From assembly GCA_019454205.1 (NCBI GenBank), contig CP075369.1:310001-374000 (forward strand): 64,000 bases of DNA. Reading direction: 5' to 3'. The notes under the pieces are model-generated. The model saw only the letters and a list, made by a program, of their open reading frames with translations, ran no database searches and had not been told where the DNA came from. The position numbers were made by a program, and so were the translations under genes. The first letter of the stretch is position 1. Every line of letters starts with the position of its first letter. Source of the stretch: Xanthobacteraceae bacterium (GTDB lineage Bacteria > Pseudomonadota > Alphaproteobacteria > Rhizobiales > Xanthobacteraceae). Shown here in pieces: positions 35,584 through 45,520 of this stretch.

Positions 35584-37017
35584 ATGTATCCGGACGTTTC
35601 CCTGCACATCAACGGCGAGTGGGTCAAAGGCGCGGAAGGCAGGAGCGAACCGGTCCTCAATCCCGCGACCGGAGAGAAGATCGGTACCCTCGCGCACGCC
35701 ACCAAGCCTGATCTGGACAAGGCGCTTGCCGCCGCCGACGCAGGCTTCAAGGTCTGGAAGAAGACGCCCGCCGATACGCGCTACAAGACGTTGCGCAAGG
35801 CCGCCGACATCATCCGCTCGCGCGCTGACGACATCGCGAAGGTCATGGTGCAGGAGCAGGGGAAGCCGTTCGTGGAAGCGAAGGGCGAAACGCTGCTCGC
35901 CGGCGACATCATGGACTGGTTCGGCGAGGAGGCGCGTCGCACCTATGGCCGCGTCATCCCCGCGCGCGGCGAGAACATCTATCAGTTGGTCGTGAAGGAA
36001 CCGGTCGGTCCGGTCGCGGCCTTCACGCCGTGGAATTTCCCGATCAACCAGGCGGTGCGCAAGGTTTCCGCTGCGCTCGCCGCGGGCTGCTCGATCATAC
36101 TCAAAGGCCCGGAAGAAACGCCGGCGTCATGCGCCGAACTCGTGAAGTGCTATCTCGAAGCGGGTGTTCCCGCGGGCGTGTTGCAACTTGTCTACGGCAA
36201 CCCGGCAGAGATTTCGTCCTATCTCATTCCGCATCCCGTGATCCGCAAGATCACGTTCACCGGCTCCACCGCGGTCGGCAAGCAGCTTGCTTCGCTCGCG
36301 GGCCTGCACATGAAGCGCATCACCATGGAGCTTGGCGGCCACGCGCCCGCGATCGTGTTCGAGGATGCGAATGTCGATCAGGCGGTGAAGGTGCTGAATG
36401 CGAACAAGCACCGCAACGCCGGTCAGGTTTGCGTTGCGCCGACGCGCTTCCTCGTCCACGAAAAGGTCTATGGCGAGTTCGTCGAGAAATACACCGCTGC
36501 CTCGAAGAAGCTGAAAGTCGGCGACGGTCTCGACAAGGATACCCGCATGGGGCCGCTCGCGAACACGCGCCGGGTCGACGCGATGGAAGCCTTCGTCGCC
36601 GATGCCGTGCAGAAGGGTGCGAAAATCGAGACCGGCGGCAAGCGTATCGGCAACAAGGGCAACTTCTTCGAGCCAACCGTGCTCACCGGCATCAATCACG
36701 ACATGCGCATCATGAACGAGGAGCCGTTCGGCCCGCTGTCGCCGATCATGCCGTTCACTTCGTTCGACAGCGTGGTCGAGGAGGCGAACCGCCTGCCGTA
36801 TGGCCTCGCGGCTTATGCCTATACGTCTTCCGCCAAGACCGCGGGCGCGATCGGCGCGGCGTTTGAAAGCGGCATGGTCTCGATCAACCACCACGGCCTT
36901 GCATTGCCGGAAGTGCCGTTCGGCGGCGTGAAGGATTCCGGCTACGGTTCGGAAGGCGGTTCGGAAGCGATCGAGTCCTATCTCAACACGAAGTTCATCT
37001 CGCAGCTCGGCCTGTAA
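35584..37017 (+). CDS. NAD(P)-dependent succinate-semialdehyde dehydrogenase
   Basis: A 477-residue aldehyde dehydrogenase. It shows the cofactor segment FTPWNFPINQAVRKVSAALAAGCSIILKGPEETP, FTGSTAVGKQL, the general-base motif MELGGHAP and the catalytic cysteine in NAGQVCVAPTRFLVHE. The overall pattern fits the GabD/SSADH-like branch that oxidises succinate semialdehyde to succinate in GABA or 4-hydroxybutyrate catabolism, but related semialdehydes are possible. I use the ATG at 35584 with GAGAG upstream. A strong hairpin terminates the gene (37044-37072). Confidence 0.88.
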   Translation: MYPDVSLHINGEWVKGAEGRSEPVLNPATGEKIGTLAHATKPDLDKALAAADAGFKVWKKTPADTRYKTLRKAADIIRSRADDIAKVMVQEQGKPFVEAKGETLLAGDIMDWFGEEARRTYGRVIPARGENIYQLVVKEPVGPVAAFTPWNFPINQAVRKVSAALAAGCSIILKGPEETPASCAELVKCYLEAGVPAGVLQLVYGNPAEISSYLIPHPVIRKITFTGSTAVGKQLASLAGLHMKRITMELGGHAPAIVFEDANVDQAVKVLNANKHRNAGQVCVAPTRFLVHEKVYGEFVEKYTAASKKLKVGDGLDKDTRMGPLANTRRVDAMEAFVADAVQKGAKIETGGKRIGNKGNFFEPTVLTGINHDMRIMNEEPFGPLSPIMPFTSFDSVVEEANRLPYGLAAYAYTSSAKTAGAIGAAFESGMVSINHHGLALPEVPFGGVKDSGYGSEGGSEAIESYLNTKFISQLGL

Positions 37018-37043
37018 CGAACTTCGCGTTCACCTTAAATCGG

Positions 37044-37072
37044 CACGCCGCGCGGACATCCCGCGCGGCGTG
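37044..37072 (+). terminator. Strong hairpin after the aldehyde dehydrogenase gene
   Basis: A perfect 12-bp stem CACGCCGCGCGG/CCGCGCGGCGTG with loop ACATC, followed by TTATCGTTT. The T tract is weak, but the stem is very stable and stands 27 bases after the stop. Confidence 0.75.
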
Positions 37073-37087
37073 TTATCGTTTACGGCC

Positions 37088-37477
37088 ATGATTTCGAGTG
37101 CCATCAGAGCGCTGTTCGCCGCGGTTCTTCTTCTCGCGCCTGCTATCGCGCAGGCGGCGCAATTTTCGCTTCGTTGCGACGACGGACCGTATCCGCCGCT
37201 GCTGTTCACGTTCGATACCGGCGAGCACAAGGCGATCTACGAGTCGCCTTCGCAGCCGGAGCCGCTGCCCGGCACAATCGTCCGCTCTTACAACAAGTCG
37301 TTTCTTTTTAGCGTGCAGGGGATCGGGCAAGACTTCACTGATTTCATCTGGAACGACGGCACACAACAGATGCAGGTGGGTCTGCGCGGTACGCCGTTCA
37401 TGCGCACGTTTTCGTGCAAGGAAATCCCGCTGCGCCCCGTGACTGGATTGTTCGAAAGCCTTTGGCCGAAACGCTGA
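37088..37477 (+). CDS. Small secreted protein of unknown function
   Basis: A 129-residue product with a signal peptide (MISSAIRALFAAVLLLAPAIAQA). The mature part of about 105 residues has two cysteines (FSLRCDDG and TFSCKEIP) that could pair in the periplasm, and a beta-rich pattern with LLFTFDTGEHKAIYE and DFIWNDGTQQMQVGL. I recognise no family. I start at 37088, since the upstream in-frame codon at 37070 lies in the preceding terminator. It lies about 100 bases before the frameshifted kinase gene in the same direction. Confidence 0.6.
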   Translation: MISSAIRALFAAVLLLAPAIAQAAQFSLRCDDGPYPPLLFTFDTGEHKAIYESPSQPEPLPGTIVRSYNKSFLFSVQGIGQDFTDFIWNDGTQQMQVGLRGTPFMRTFSCKEIPLRPVTGLFESLWPKR

Positions 37478-37584
37478 GAGGCGCGTAACTCCCTCACGGC
37501 AATTCTACCGCGAAGGTATTCAAGTAGTGGCGCGGTTCACCGTTCCCGGAACAAGCTGCAAGCGGGGATCGGGGCTGTCAGCGC

Positions 37585-39422
37585 ATGAGCGGCATTCCAT
37601 ACGCCTTGAAAACCGGCGCAGTCATCGCCGGCTACGACATCGTGCGCGTGCTCGGCGCGGGCGGTTTCGGCATCACCTATGAGGCGGCCAGCGCCGTTAC
37701 CGGCAAGCGCGTGGCCATCAAGGAATTCTTCCCGCGCGGAATCGCGTCGCGCGATAGTGCGACCAGGATTATTTTCGACGAGAAGGAAAACGAGGTTGTC
37801 GCCTGGGCGCTGAAGCGCTTCGAATCCTCGACCACCGACCAGTGCAGGCTCAAGCATCCGAACATCGTCGAAGTGCTTCACTACGTGAAGGACAACGGCA
37901 CCGGTTACATGATCATGGAGTATGTCGAGGGCCAAACACTCGAACATTGGCTCCGCGACCGCGAGAAAGCGCCAACATCTGCCGAATTGCAGGCCGTGAC
38001 CCGGCCGATCCTCGATGCGCTCCACTATCTGCACTGCCAGAGCCTGATTCATCGCGACATCGCACCGGACAACATCATGATCCGGCTGGACGGCAAGCCG
38101 ATGATCATCGACTTCGGTGCGCTGAAGCTGATCGAGCAGCAGACGCAGGTGCGCTCCAAGACCAACCGCTCCTTCGCCGTATCGAAGCAGTTCTATTCGC
38201 CGCCGGAGCAGATGGATGGCGACAGCGATCTCGATGCGCGCGCCGACATCTATTCGATGGGGCGACGCTCTATCGCGCATTCGCAGGCCGCCCGCCCGCG
38301 AATGCCGACGACCGCACGCAGAAGCTCGCGCGCAAGAAAGACGATCCGTACATTCCGCTGCGCACGGCTGCGCCATTCACCGACCCCATGATCGCGGCGG
38401 CCATCGACAAGGCGATGGCATTTGATGCCGAAGACCGGCAGCGCTCGATCGCGGAATTCCGCGAAATGCTCGGCTGGGACGAGCAGAAACCGACAGTCCC
38501 TGCGCCAAAGCTCGCAGAAAGCGCAAAGCCACAGTCCGCCGATATTCCGCGGCAAATGCCACCTGCGATGGAGCCGAAATCGCACTCGCCGTTACGCTGT
38601 CTGTTGCCTCTCGGTGGGGCGGCAGCGGTAGCCGCCATCGTGCTGCTCGCGTTCAATCCGTTTGGAGCGAAAGCTCCCGATACCAATGTTGTGGTCCAGC
38701 CGCAGAAACCCGAAGTCGTAACGCCGCCCGTCGCACCCAAGCAGCAGGTCAAGGCGCCTGAACCGGAAAAAGCGCCGCCGCCAAAAGTAGAGACGCCTCC
38801 GCCTCCGAAAACAGATTCACTGGAGAATGCGCGCCGCGATTTCGAGGCCGTGCAGCGCGTGAATACGATGCAGGCCTATGAACATTTCCTGCAACAATAT
38901 CCCGACGGGCTTTACGCCACGCTGGCGCGCGAAGCGGTCAAGCGCCTTGCCATGCTTGAGAATGCGAAACTCAACCGTGCATTGAATGCCGAGTTGAAGC
39001 GCGTGGGTTGCGGCACGGGAGCGAGCGACGGACAGTGGGGCGACGACTCCGAACGTGCGCTCGCGCTGTTCAACCAGCACGCACAAACGAATTTCGAAAC
39101 CAAACTTGCAAGCACTGATGCGCTCGATGCCGTCCGCGCGAAGCCGCAGCGCGTTTGCCCGCTCGTTTGCGGTCCAAACCAGCGGGCAAAGGGCGATGCT
39201 TGTGTGGCTGCTGTACCGTCTCCCGCGCAGACGCCGCCGCCTGCCACGAAACAGGATCAGCCTAAAAAGAAGGAGCAAAAACAGCAGGCTGCTCCGGGCG
39301 GCAACCGCTGGTGCATGTCGCAGCCTTTCGGCCCGCCGAACTGCGGATTTACTTCACAAGCACAGTGCGAAGGCGCGAAGCCCGATGTCCGTACAACCTG
39401 CCGGCCGGGATTTAATAGATAG
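37585..39422 (+). pseudogene. Membrane-anchored Ser/Thr kinase paralog 2, interrupted by a frameshift
   Basis: The first frame (from the ATG at 37585) encodes the kinase N lobe, HRDIAPDN, IIDFGALK and SPPEQ up to DARADIYSMG; the rest (GATLYRAFAGRPPA onward, with the membrane helix, Pro-rich linker, LQQYPDGLYATLAREAV repeat and RVCPLVCGPNQRAKGDACV) continues in the -1 frame to 39422. One base is missing at the GGGG run 38259-38262 compared with the paralogs. Outside this point both halves are well conserved. The C-terminal tail (WCMSQPFGPPNCGFTSQAQC) resembles DUF3551 domains. It could be a recent pseudogene, a sequencing error or, less likely, programmed slippage. Confidence 0.85.
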
Positions 39423-39607
39423 AACACGACTATAAGCGCCGGCCCCATAGCGAGCGGTCGGCGGCTGCTCGCGCTTGCGGTTCCCTCGCGATCCCGTGAA
39501 GCGATGTGATTGGCGGTTTCATGCGCTTTGCGCCCGGCGGGTATATGAAGGTATCCTGTTTATGTAGCGGTTTCGGGCGGCTTGCGGCCCGCGGGAACTG
39601 AACGCCG

Positions 39608-41659
39608 ATGTCCTTCGACGGCGACCCTAATGCTCTGAGAGCCGGCCACAGGATTGCCGGCTACGAAATCCTGCGCGTGCTCGGGGCAGGCGGCTTCGGC
39701 ATTACCTACGAGGCGGAAAGCCCGATCACCGGCAAGCACGTCGCGATCAAGGAGTTTTTTCCGCGCGGCATCGCCTCTCGCGAGAGCGCGACCCGCATCA
39801 TCTATTCCTCGCGCGATCAGGAACTGGTGGACTGGGCGCTCAAGCGCTTCGAAACCTCGACCACCGACCAGAGCAAGCTGCGGCATCCGAACATCGTCGA
39901 GGTAATCCACTACATCAAGGAAAACGACACCGGTTACATGATCATGGAGTATGTCGAGGGCAAAACCCTCGAACATTGGCTCCGCGAGCGCGAAACGCCG
40001 CCATCCGTGGCCGAAATGCGGCTGATCATGGAACCGATCCTCGACGCGCTTGAGTATCTGCACTCCCTGAAACTGATCCACCGCGACATCGCCCCCGACA
40101 ACATCATGGTGCGTCCGGATGGGCGGCCGATCATCATTGATTTCGGCGCGATCAAGTTGATCGAGCGGCAGACGCAGATACGTTCCTCGACCAACCGCTC
40201 GTTCATGGTCTCGAAGCAATTCTATTCGCCGCCCGAGCAGGTGCGCGACAATTACGAACTGGATGCACGCGCGGATGTGTATGCGACCGGCGCCACGTTG
40301 TATCGCGCCTTCGCCGGACGCCCGCCCGCGAACGCGGAAGAGCGCACGCAGAACATTGCGCTGGGTGAGGGCGATCCGTTCAAGCCGATCAATACGATGA
40401 CCAAGGTGCTGCCGCCTGAAGTCGCGAACGTGATCGACCGCGCGCTCGCATTCCGCCGCGACGACCGCGTCGGCTCTATTGGCGAACTGCGTGAAGCGCT
40501 CGGCTGGGGTAAATCGAAATTCGTTACCGTAGCTGTCGTTCCCGATACTGCAGGTCAGGGGGCTACCGCTCCCGGTTTCACGGCGGCGGGTGCGACAGCG
40601 GCCGGGTCGACGGCTCCCGCAAGCATTGGCGGGTTTCGCGCGCCGTCTTCCGCTCCGTCATCCGCGCCGGTTATCGAAGGCGCGAAACCTGCCGCGAAGC
40701 AAGATTCGTCCTCGCCGCTGCAATTCATGCGCCGCTGGCTGACGCCAGCAATCGTCGCCGGTACACTCGCTGCCGCGCTGGTGCTGGTGCTCGGTCTCAA
40801 TCCGGCGAAGATGTTTTCCTCCGGCAACATGCAAATCGTGACTGCGCCGCCGCCAACGGTGCCGCCGCCGAGGATCAAGGAGTCCGAGCCTAAGCCCGTT
40901 CCGCAGGAGTTGCCGAAGCAGCAGCCTGCGCAACCGAAGCCTCAGCCGGAGCAACAGCAGCAGCAACAGGTGACTTCGCCGCCGCCCGTGGCAGAACCGA
41001 AAGTGACGCCGCCCGCGCCGCCGCCGGTCGATCCCGTCGCCGAAGCGCGGCGCGATTACGAACTCGCGGTAGGTATCGGCACCAAGGAAGCGCTGAACGC
41101 CTTCCTGCAACGGCATCCGAAAGGTTTCTACGCCGATCTCGCGCGCGGCCAGCTTGCCAAGATCGCCGCGCAGGAATCGAAGGATCTCGCGCGTAGACTC
41201 AATGCCGAACTTACGCGCGTCGGCTGTGCTGCGCCCGCGGGTGAAATATGGACCGACGCCTCGCAGCGCGCGCTTGCGCTGTTCAATCAACACGCGCAGA
41301 CGAAGTTTGACGTGAAACTTGCAAGCGCCGACGCATTGACCGCGGTACGGGAAAAAACCGCGCGCGTTTGTCCGCTGGTCTGCGCACAGGGCCAGCGCGC
41401 GCAAGGCGATACCTGTGTCACGATCGCGCCGCCGCCTGCGCAACAGAAGCAGCCGCAGGTCCGGCAACAGCAACAACAGCCGCAGCAGAAACAGGCTGCT
41501 CCGCGCGGCGGACGCCAGACCGTTTGCGGCACTACGGGATGCCATCAGGGCGAAGTCTACAACGCCGGCGATCCGCGCACGAAAAACAAGAACTGCACCA
41601 TCGTGCCGAGCGGCATCAACCGTGGCGGCGCCGGGCAGACGCAGGTCGTTTGCAACTGA
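39608..41659 (+). CDS. Membrane-anchored Ser/Thr protein kinase (paralog 3)
   Basis: A 683-residue kinase built like paralog 1: glycine loop GAGGFG (27-32), VAIK with Lys48, HRDIAPDN (158-165), DFG (178-180), YSPPEQ, and then a longer Ala/Ser/Pro-rich linker before the membrane helix AIVAGTLAAALVLVLGL. The periplasmic side has the Pro/Gln-rich stretch, the LQRHPKGFYADLARGQL repeat, ELTRVGC...WTDASQRALALFNQHAQTKFD and RVCPLVCAQGQRAQGDTCV. The final 45 residues, with three or four cysteines (VCGTTGCHQG, NKNCTI), differ from both other copies. It is adjacent to paralog 2 and ends three bases from the convergent histidine kinase gene. Confidence 0.9.
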   Translation: MSFDGDPNALRAGHRIAGYEILRVLGAGGFGITYEAESPITGKHVAIKEFFPRGIASRESATRIIYSSRDQELVDWALKRFETSTTDQSKLRHPNIVEVIHYIKENDTGYMIMEYVEGKTLEHWLRERETPPSVAEMRLIMEPILDALEYLHSLKLIHRDIAPDNIMVRPDGRPIIIDFGAIKLIERQTQIRSSTNRSFMVSKQFYSPPEQVRDNYELDARADVYATGATLYRAFAGRPPANAEERTQNIALGEGDPFKPINTMTKVLPPEVANVIDRALAFRRDDRVGSIGELREALGWGKSKFVTVAVVPDTAGQGATAPGFTAAGATAAGSTAPASIGGFRAPSSAPSSAPVIEGAKPAAKQDSSSPLQFMRRWLTPAIVAGTLAAALVLVLGLNPAKMFSSGNMQIVTAPPPTVPPPRIKESEPKPVPQELPKQQPAQPKPQPEQQQQQQVTSPPPVAEPKVTPPAPPPVDPVAEARRDYELAVGIGTKEALNAFLQRHPKGFYADLARGQLAKIAAQESKDLARRLNAELTRVGCAAPAGEIWTDASQRALALFNQHAQTKFDVKLASADALTAVREKTARVCPLVCAQGQRAQGDTCVTIAPPPAQQKQPQVRQQQQQPQQKQAAPRGGRQTVCGTTGCHQGEVYNAGDPRTKNKNCTIVPSGINRGGAGQTQVVCN

Positions 41660-41662
41660 TTT

Positions 41663-44600
41663 TTAGCCCGCCAGCACGCGCGTCGAGGGAAACGACACTT
41701 CGATCAGTGTGCCCGCGTTCTGCGCACTCTTGATGTGGAAGGTGGCGCGGTTGGCTTCGACCAGCGCCTTGGTCAGCGGCAGGCCGAGGCCGGTGCCGCC
41801 GGCGCTGTTGCGTCCCGAAGTTGCAAGCTGGCGGAACGGCTCCAGCGCGGCCGCGATTTCTTCTTCCGTCATGCCGACGCCGGTGTCGCGCACGCGCAGC
41901 ACCACTTCGCCCTGTTCGGTGAGCGAGGTGGAGAGGATGACCTGACCGCCCGGCTTCGTGAATTTCACAGAGTTCGAGAGCAGGTTCAACACGATCTGCC
42001 GGATCGAGCGCGCATCGGCCACCACCGGCGGCAGGTTGGTCGCGAGCGCCGAACGGATGATGACGCGTTCGCGGTTTGCCTGCGGCTGCATCAGCGCCAT
42101 CGACTGCCGCGCGATCTCGTTCAGGTCGACGCTGACGAATTCCAGCTCCAGCTTGCCGGCTTCGATCTTGGAAAGGTCGAGCAGATCGTTGATCAGCGAA
42201 ATCAGGTGCTCGCCGGACTGATGAATGTCTTTCAGGTAGTCGCGGTAACGCTCGCTGCCGATCGGGCCGAAGCGTTCCTGCATCATCACTTCCGCGAAGC
42301 CGATGATGGCGTTCAGCGGCGTGCGCATTTCGTGGCTGATCTTCGCGAGGAAATCGGACTTGTGCGAGCTGGCAAGTTCTGCCTGCCGCCGCGCGCCGGT
42401 TAGTTCCTCTTCCGCGCGCTTCCACTGCGTGATGTCGCGCAAAACTGCGCAAAATTTGTGGCCTTCCTCGCCGATCTTGCCGAGCGTCATGAAAAGCGGA
42501 ATCAGGCCGCCCTTGCGTTCGCGCCCGACTACTTCGCGCCCGTCGTTAAGCACGCTGGCGACGCCGTTCGAGGCGAGGCTGTCGAGATAATCGACCGCCG
42601 CGCGGTGGCTTTCCGGTGCGAACAGCATCGTGAACGACGAGTTCTGGATTTCGGCGAAGTCGAAGCCGAACAGCGCTTCCGCCGATTTGTTGATGCCGAT
42701 GATCTTGCCGTCGCGGTCAATCAGCAGCACGCCGTCGGTGGCGGTGTCGAGGATCGCCTGCTGTTCGCGGGTGCTGGCTTCGGCCGCGCGCAGCGCGCGC
42801 TCGATGGTTTCGCGGCGCTCGTCGAAACCCGCATTCGCGCGGCGCAGCACATAAACGAGCGACGGCACGCCGTACCAAGGCATCGAGAACAGCCGCGTCT
42901 CGACCGGGATCGGTTCGTTGTTCGGGCCTTGCACCGCGAGCGTGCGCGGAATGGTCGGATCGTTTTCTTCCGGCTGCGGCACTTCGGAGAAAATTCGCTT
43001 GACGCCGCCTTCCTTGCCGAGCGCTTCCGCGGTTTCGATGCCAAGCCAGCCGAGCAGGGTGCGGTTCGCGTACAGCACTTCGTCGCCGCGATGGACGGCG
43101 ATGCCGAGCGGCAGCTTGTCGAGCAGCGCGCGCTCGCTGGGAGGAAGCGGATCTTCCGGCTGCGCAGCGGGCGCGACATCCGGCGCAGCCGCGGTTTCGA
43201 GCTGTGGCTCGTTCGACGGCACATCGGCCGCGACGAACGGCGTCGGCGTTTCGGCGGGCGGCGGTGGAACGATGTTCTGCTTGAAGCTGTCGTTCAGTTC
43301 GCGGCGATAGACCCGCGGTGTTTCTTCAGGGGTTGATTCCGGCGCAGCAGATTCTTCCGTTTCTGGCGTTTCCGGCGTGTCCTTGCCGTCGTGAAGGTCG
43401 AACGCCCTCTCGATCTGGCGGATCGCATTGGCGCGGCTGCTTTCCAGGTCTTCCTTGCCGAGCACGCGGCCGATTTCGCGGAACGCGATTTCATCCTTCG
43501 GGTCGAGTTTCGGTTTCGGTTCTTCGTGCTCGGAAACGGCCTGGTAGGGATCGGCGGCGTGAATCCGGATCACCTTGTTGTCGCGCACTTCCAGCGGCGG
43601 CGGCGTATCGGTGGAAGGAGTTTCTTTCTGTACCTGCTGCGCGGTCTCTTCGATTTTTTCTTCCGCGGGCTTCTGCTCGTTGTCGGTCTTCGCTTCCGGT
43701 CCGGCGGGAGCGGCGGGCTGTACCTTTGCGATGAACGGGACGGCGTCGCGGAACACGCCGAAGCCGCGATAGCCGGTGAACTGGCGTTCGCGATTGAATA
43801 CGGGCAACGCGGCGAGGTCGACCGGCCGCGCGGTCTGCGTGCCGGCGACAGGCCACAGCACGGTGACGCCCGACCAGGTATCGCGGCGCGAAAGTGCGGC
43901 GAGCAGCGTGTCGGTATTGCTCATACCGGTTCGCGCAATCAGCGTATTCCAGTTGTCGGCCACGCGCGCGGCGTTGTCGGGGCCGACCGCTTCCGCGAGA
44001 TCGGCAGAGATGCTGACGAACTTTCCGTCCGCATCGAGTTGCCAGACGAAGCGCGAAGGCGCGCGCTTCGCGGTGCCAGCAGGGGTTCCGGCCTTGAGCG
44101 GCGGAACGATTGCAGCGGCAACCGGCTCGACGGGTAATTTTTTTTCTTGCTCATGCGCGGCGGGTTCCGGCGCATGCGCTTCGGTTTTCTCCGGCGTTGC
44201 GTCGCGGCCTGCCGAACCGGAATTGGCTTGCTCTATGTTTTCGCCGGCAGGAGCCTGTGTCTTGCCGGTGGAATTGTTTTCGCCGGCTGCTTGCGCAGCC
44301 TCGGCTGCAAGCTCGGTCTCCGCGATGAATTGCAGGTCGTCGGCATCGGAACCGGCGCTGGCTTCCGCAACCGCATCCGCGACTTCGTTCTCCGCGAATA
44401 CTTCCTCGACGATCTCCGTGAGTTCGTTCTCCTCGATGACGGGAGCGGGTTCGTTCGCAGGAGTTTCGGCTTTCGGAGGTTGCGGCACTTCCCAGCCGAT
44501 ATTTCCGGTGTGCGGTGGCTCGGCTTGTTTGACCAATGGCGGCACAACAGCCGCGTCCGGGTTTGCTTCCGGCTCCGGCGAAACGGTACCGGCATCGCTC

Positions 44601-45274
44601 TGCAATTCCTGCGAGGCTGTAACCGTAGCCTGCGGCTGCGAGAAGGAAGCGAATAACAGGCTCTTGGTCCCGGTTTCGATTTTTTGCAGGGCGATCTGCA
44701 CCGCGCCGAAGGCGATTTCGCTTTTTCCTCCAGCGAGCGCCTGCGTCAGCGCCGCGCCTGCGGCGGTGTTGATGTGATGCAGCGTGGCGGCGCTGCCGAG
44801 GATGGCTGCGGCCAGCTTGTTTGCGTGCAGCGGCTTGCCGTTCGCATCGAACATCGCAAACGGCGCGCTCTCGCTTTCGACCAGCGTAGCCAGCGCCCTG
44901 ACGAGATTGCCGTCCGAACGCTCCCGCGCGAGGCCGGTGAACAGCACTGCGTTCGCGCCGCTCTGCAAGGCGAGGCGTTCGCAGCGGAAAGTTTCCGTGC
45001 CGCTCGCGAGCGCGATCGCCTCGCGGCGATAGGGTCCGCCTGCGGGAAGCGTTTCCGCGAATTCGCGCGCGGTGTCGGGCATCTCGCCGAAGCGCTCCGC
45101 GCTTTTGTGGATCAGTTCGTCGAGGCTGGCCGCGCCATAGGCACTCACCGCCGCGCGGTTTGCGAAGCGCAGGTTGCCCGCGCTGTCGAAAACGAGCGCA
45201 GGCGCCGGATCGAGCAACAACGCCGAAATTTTCGGATCGGCGATGAGCGTGGCGAGGGCCGGAAACGGCACCAT
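41663..45274 (-). CDS. pdhS: PAS-domain sensor histidine kinase, PdhS-like
   Basis: A protein of about 1,200 residues. The C terminus is a complete kinase core: HEMRTPLNAIIGF with the phospho-His near residue 981, the N box NLLSNSVKF, RDTGVGM and GGTGLGLPLTKALVE. Before it is a PAS domain (ILDTATDGVLLIDRDGKIIG...SAEALFGFD), a second PAS-like segment around residues 700-780, and a long acidic Pro/Glu/Ala-rich middle (about 240-420) of low complexity. No membrane helix is visible. The layout resembles PdhS of Brucella, a cytosolic kinase of the DivK/CtrA cell-cycle circuit; this role is inferred. I prefer the ATG at 45274 (GGAAG upstream) to the TTG at 45289. Confidence 0.85.
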   Translation of the reverse strand: MVPFPALATLIADPKISALLLDPAPALVFDSAGNLRFANRAAVSAYGAASLDELIHKSAERFGEMPDTAREFAETLPAGGPYRREAIALASGTETFRCERLALQSGANAVLFTGLARERSDGNLVRALATLVESESAPFAMFDANGKPLHANKLAAAILGSAATLHHINTAAGAALTQALAGGKSEIAFGAVQIALQKIETGTKSLLFASFSQPQATVTASQELQSDAGTVSPEPEANPDAAVVPPLVKQAEPPHTGNIGWEVPQPPKAETPANEPAPVIEENELTEIVEEVFAENEVADAVAEASAGSDADDLQFIAETELAAEAAQAAGENNSTGKTQAPAGENIEQANSGSAGRDATPEKTEAHAPEPAAHEQEKKLPVEPVAAAIVPPLKAGTPAGTAKRAPSRFVWQLDADGKFVSISADLAEAVGPDNAARVADNWNTLIARTGMSNTDTLLAALSRRDTWSGVTVLWPVAGTQTARPVDLAALPVFNRERQFTGYRGFGVFRDAVPFIAKVQPAAPAGPEAKTDNEQKPAEEKIEETAQQVQKETPSTDTPPPLEVRDNKVIRIHAADPYQAVSEHEEPKPKLDPKDEIAFREIGRVLGKEDLESSRANAIRQIERAFDLHDGKDTPETPETEESAAPESTPEETPRVYRRELNDSFKQNIVPPPPAETPTPFVAADVPSNEPQLETAAAPDVAPAAQPEDPLPPSERALLDKLPLGIAVHRGDEVLYANRTLLGWLGIETAEALGKEGGVKRIFSEVPQPEENDPTIPRTLAVQGPNNEPIPVETRLFSMPWYGVPSLVYVLRRANAGFDERRETIERALRAAEASTREQQAILDTATDGVLLIDRDGKIIGINKSAEALFGFDFAEIQNSSFTMLFAPESHRAAVDYLDSLASNGVASVLNDGREVVGRERKGGLIPLFMTLGKIGEEGHKFCAVLRDITQWKRAEEELTGARRQAELASSHKSDFLAKISHEMRTPLNAIIGFAEVMMQERFGPIGSERYRDYLKDIHQSGEHLISLINDLLDLSKIEAGKLELEFVSVDLNEIARQSMALMQPQANRERVIIRSALATNLPPVVADARSIRQIVLNLLSNSVKFTKPGGQVILSTSLTEQGEVVLRVRDTGVGMTEEEIAAALEPFRQLATSGRNSAGGTGLGLPLTKALVEANRATFHIKSAQNAGTLIEVSFPSTRVLAG

Positions 45275-45520
45275 GAGACTTGCTTCCAAACGCGCCCGGG
45301 ACGGAACAGGACAGCAGTTTAGCCGCCCTGTTTACGCTTTCTTCATAATTTGGGCCGCCCCGGAAATCCATGCCGGCCGGCCCGTCGCGTCCAGCCTTCG
45401 CAGTGCAAGGTTAATCTCGCCTCAATTGGCGGAACCGGTTGAGCCGTGCCGCATTGCCGCGTAGCGTAACGGGACGGAAAACCCCGTACGCGGGGGAAGG
45501 GAAGCAACGGGAGGTAGTAA

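Noticed and set aside
38255..38265. Programmed frameshifting to rescue kinase 2
   Set aside because: No classical slippery heptamer or downstream structure was seen; a simple base loss or sequence error explains it better.
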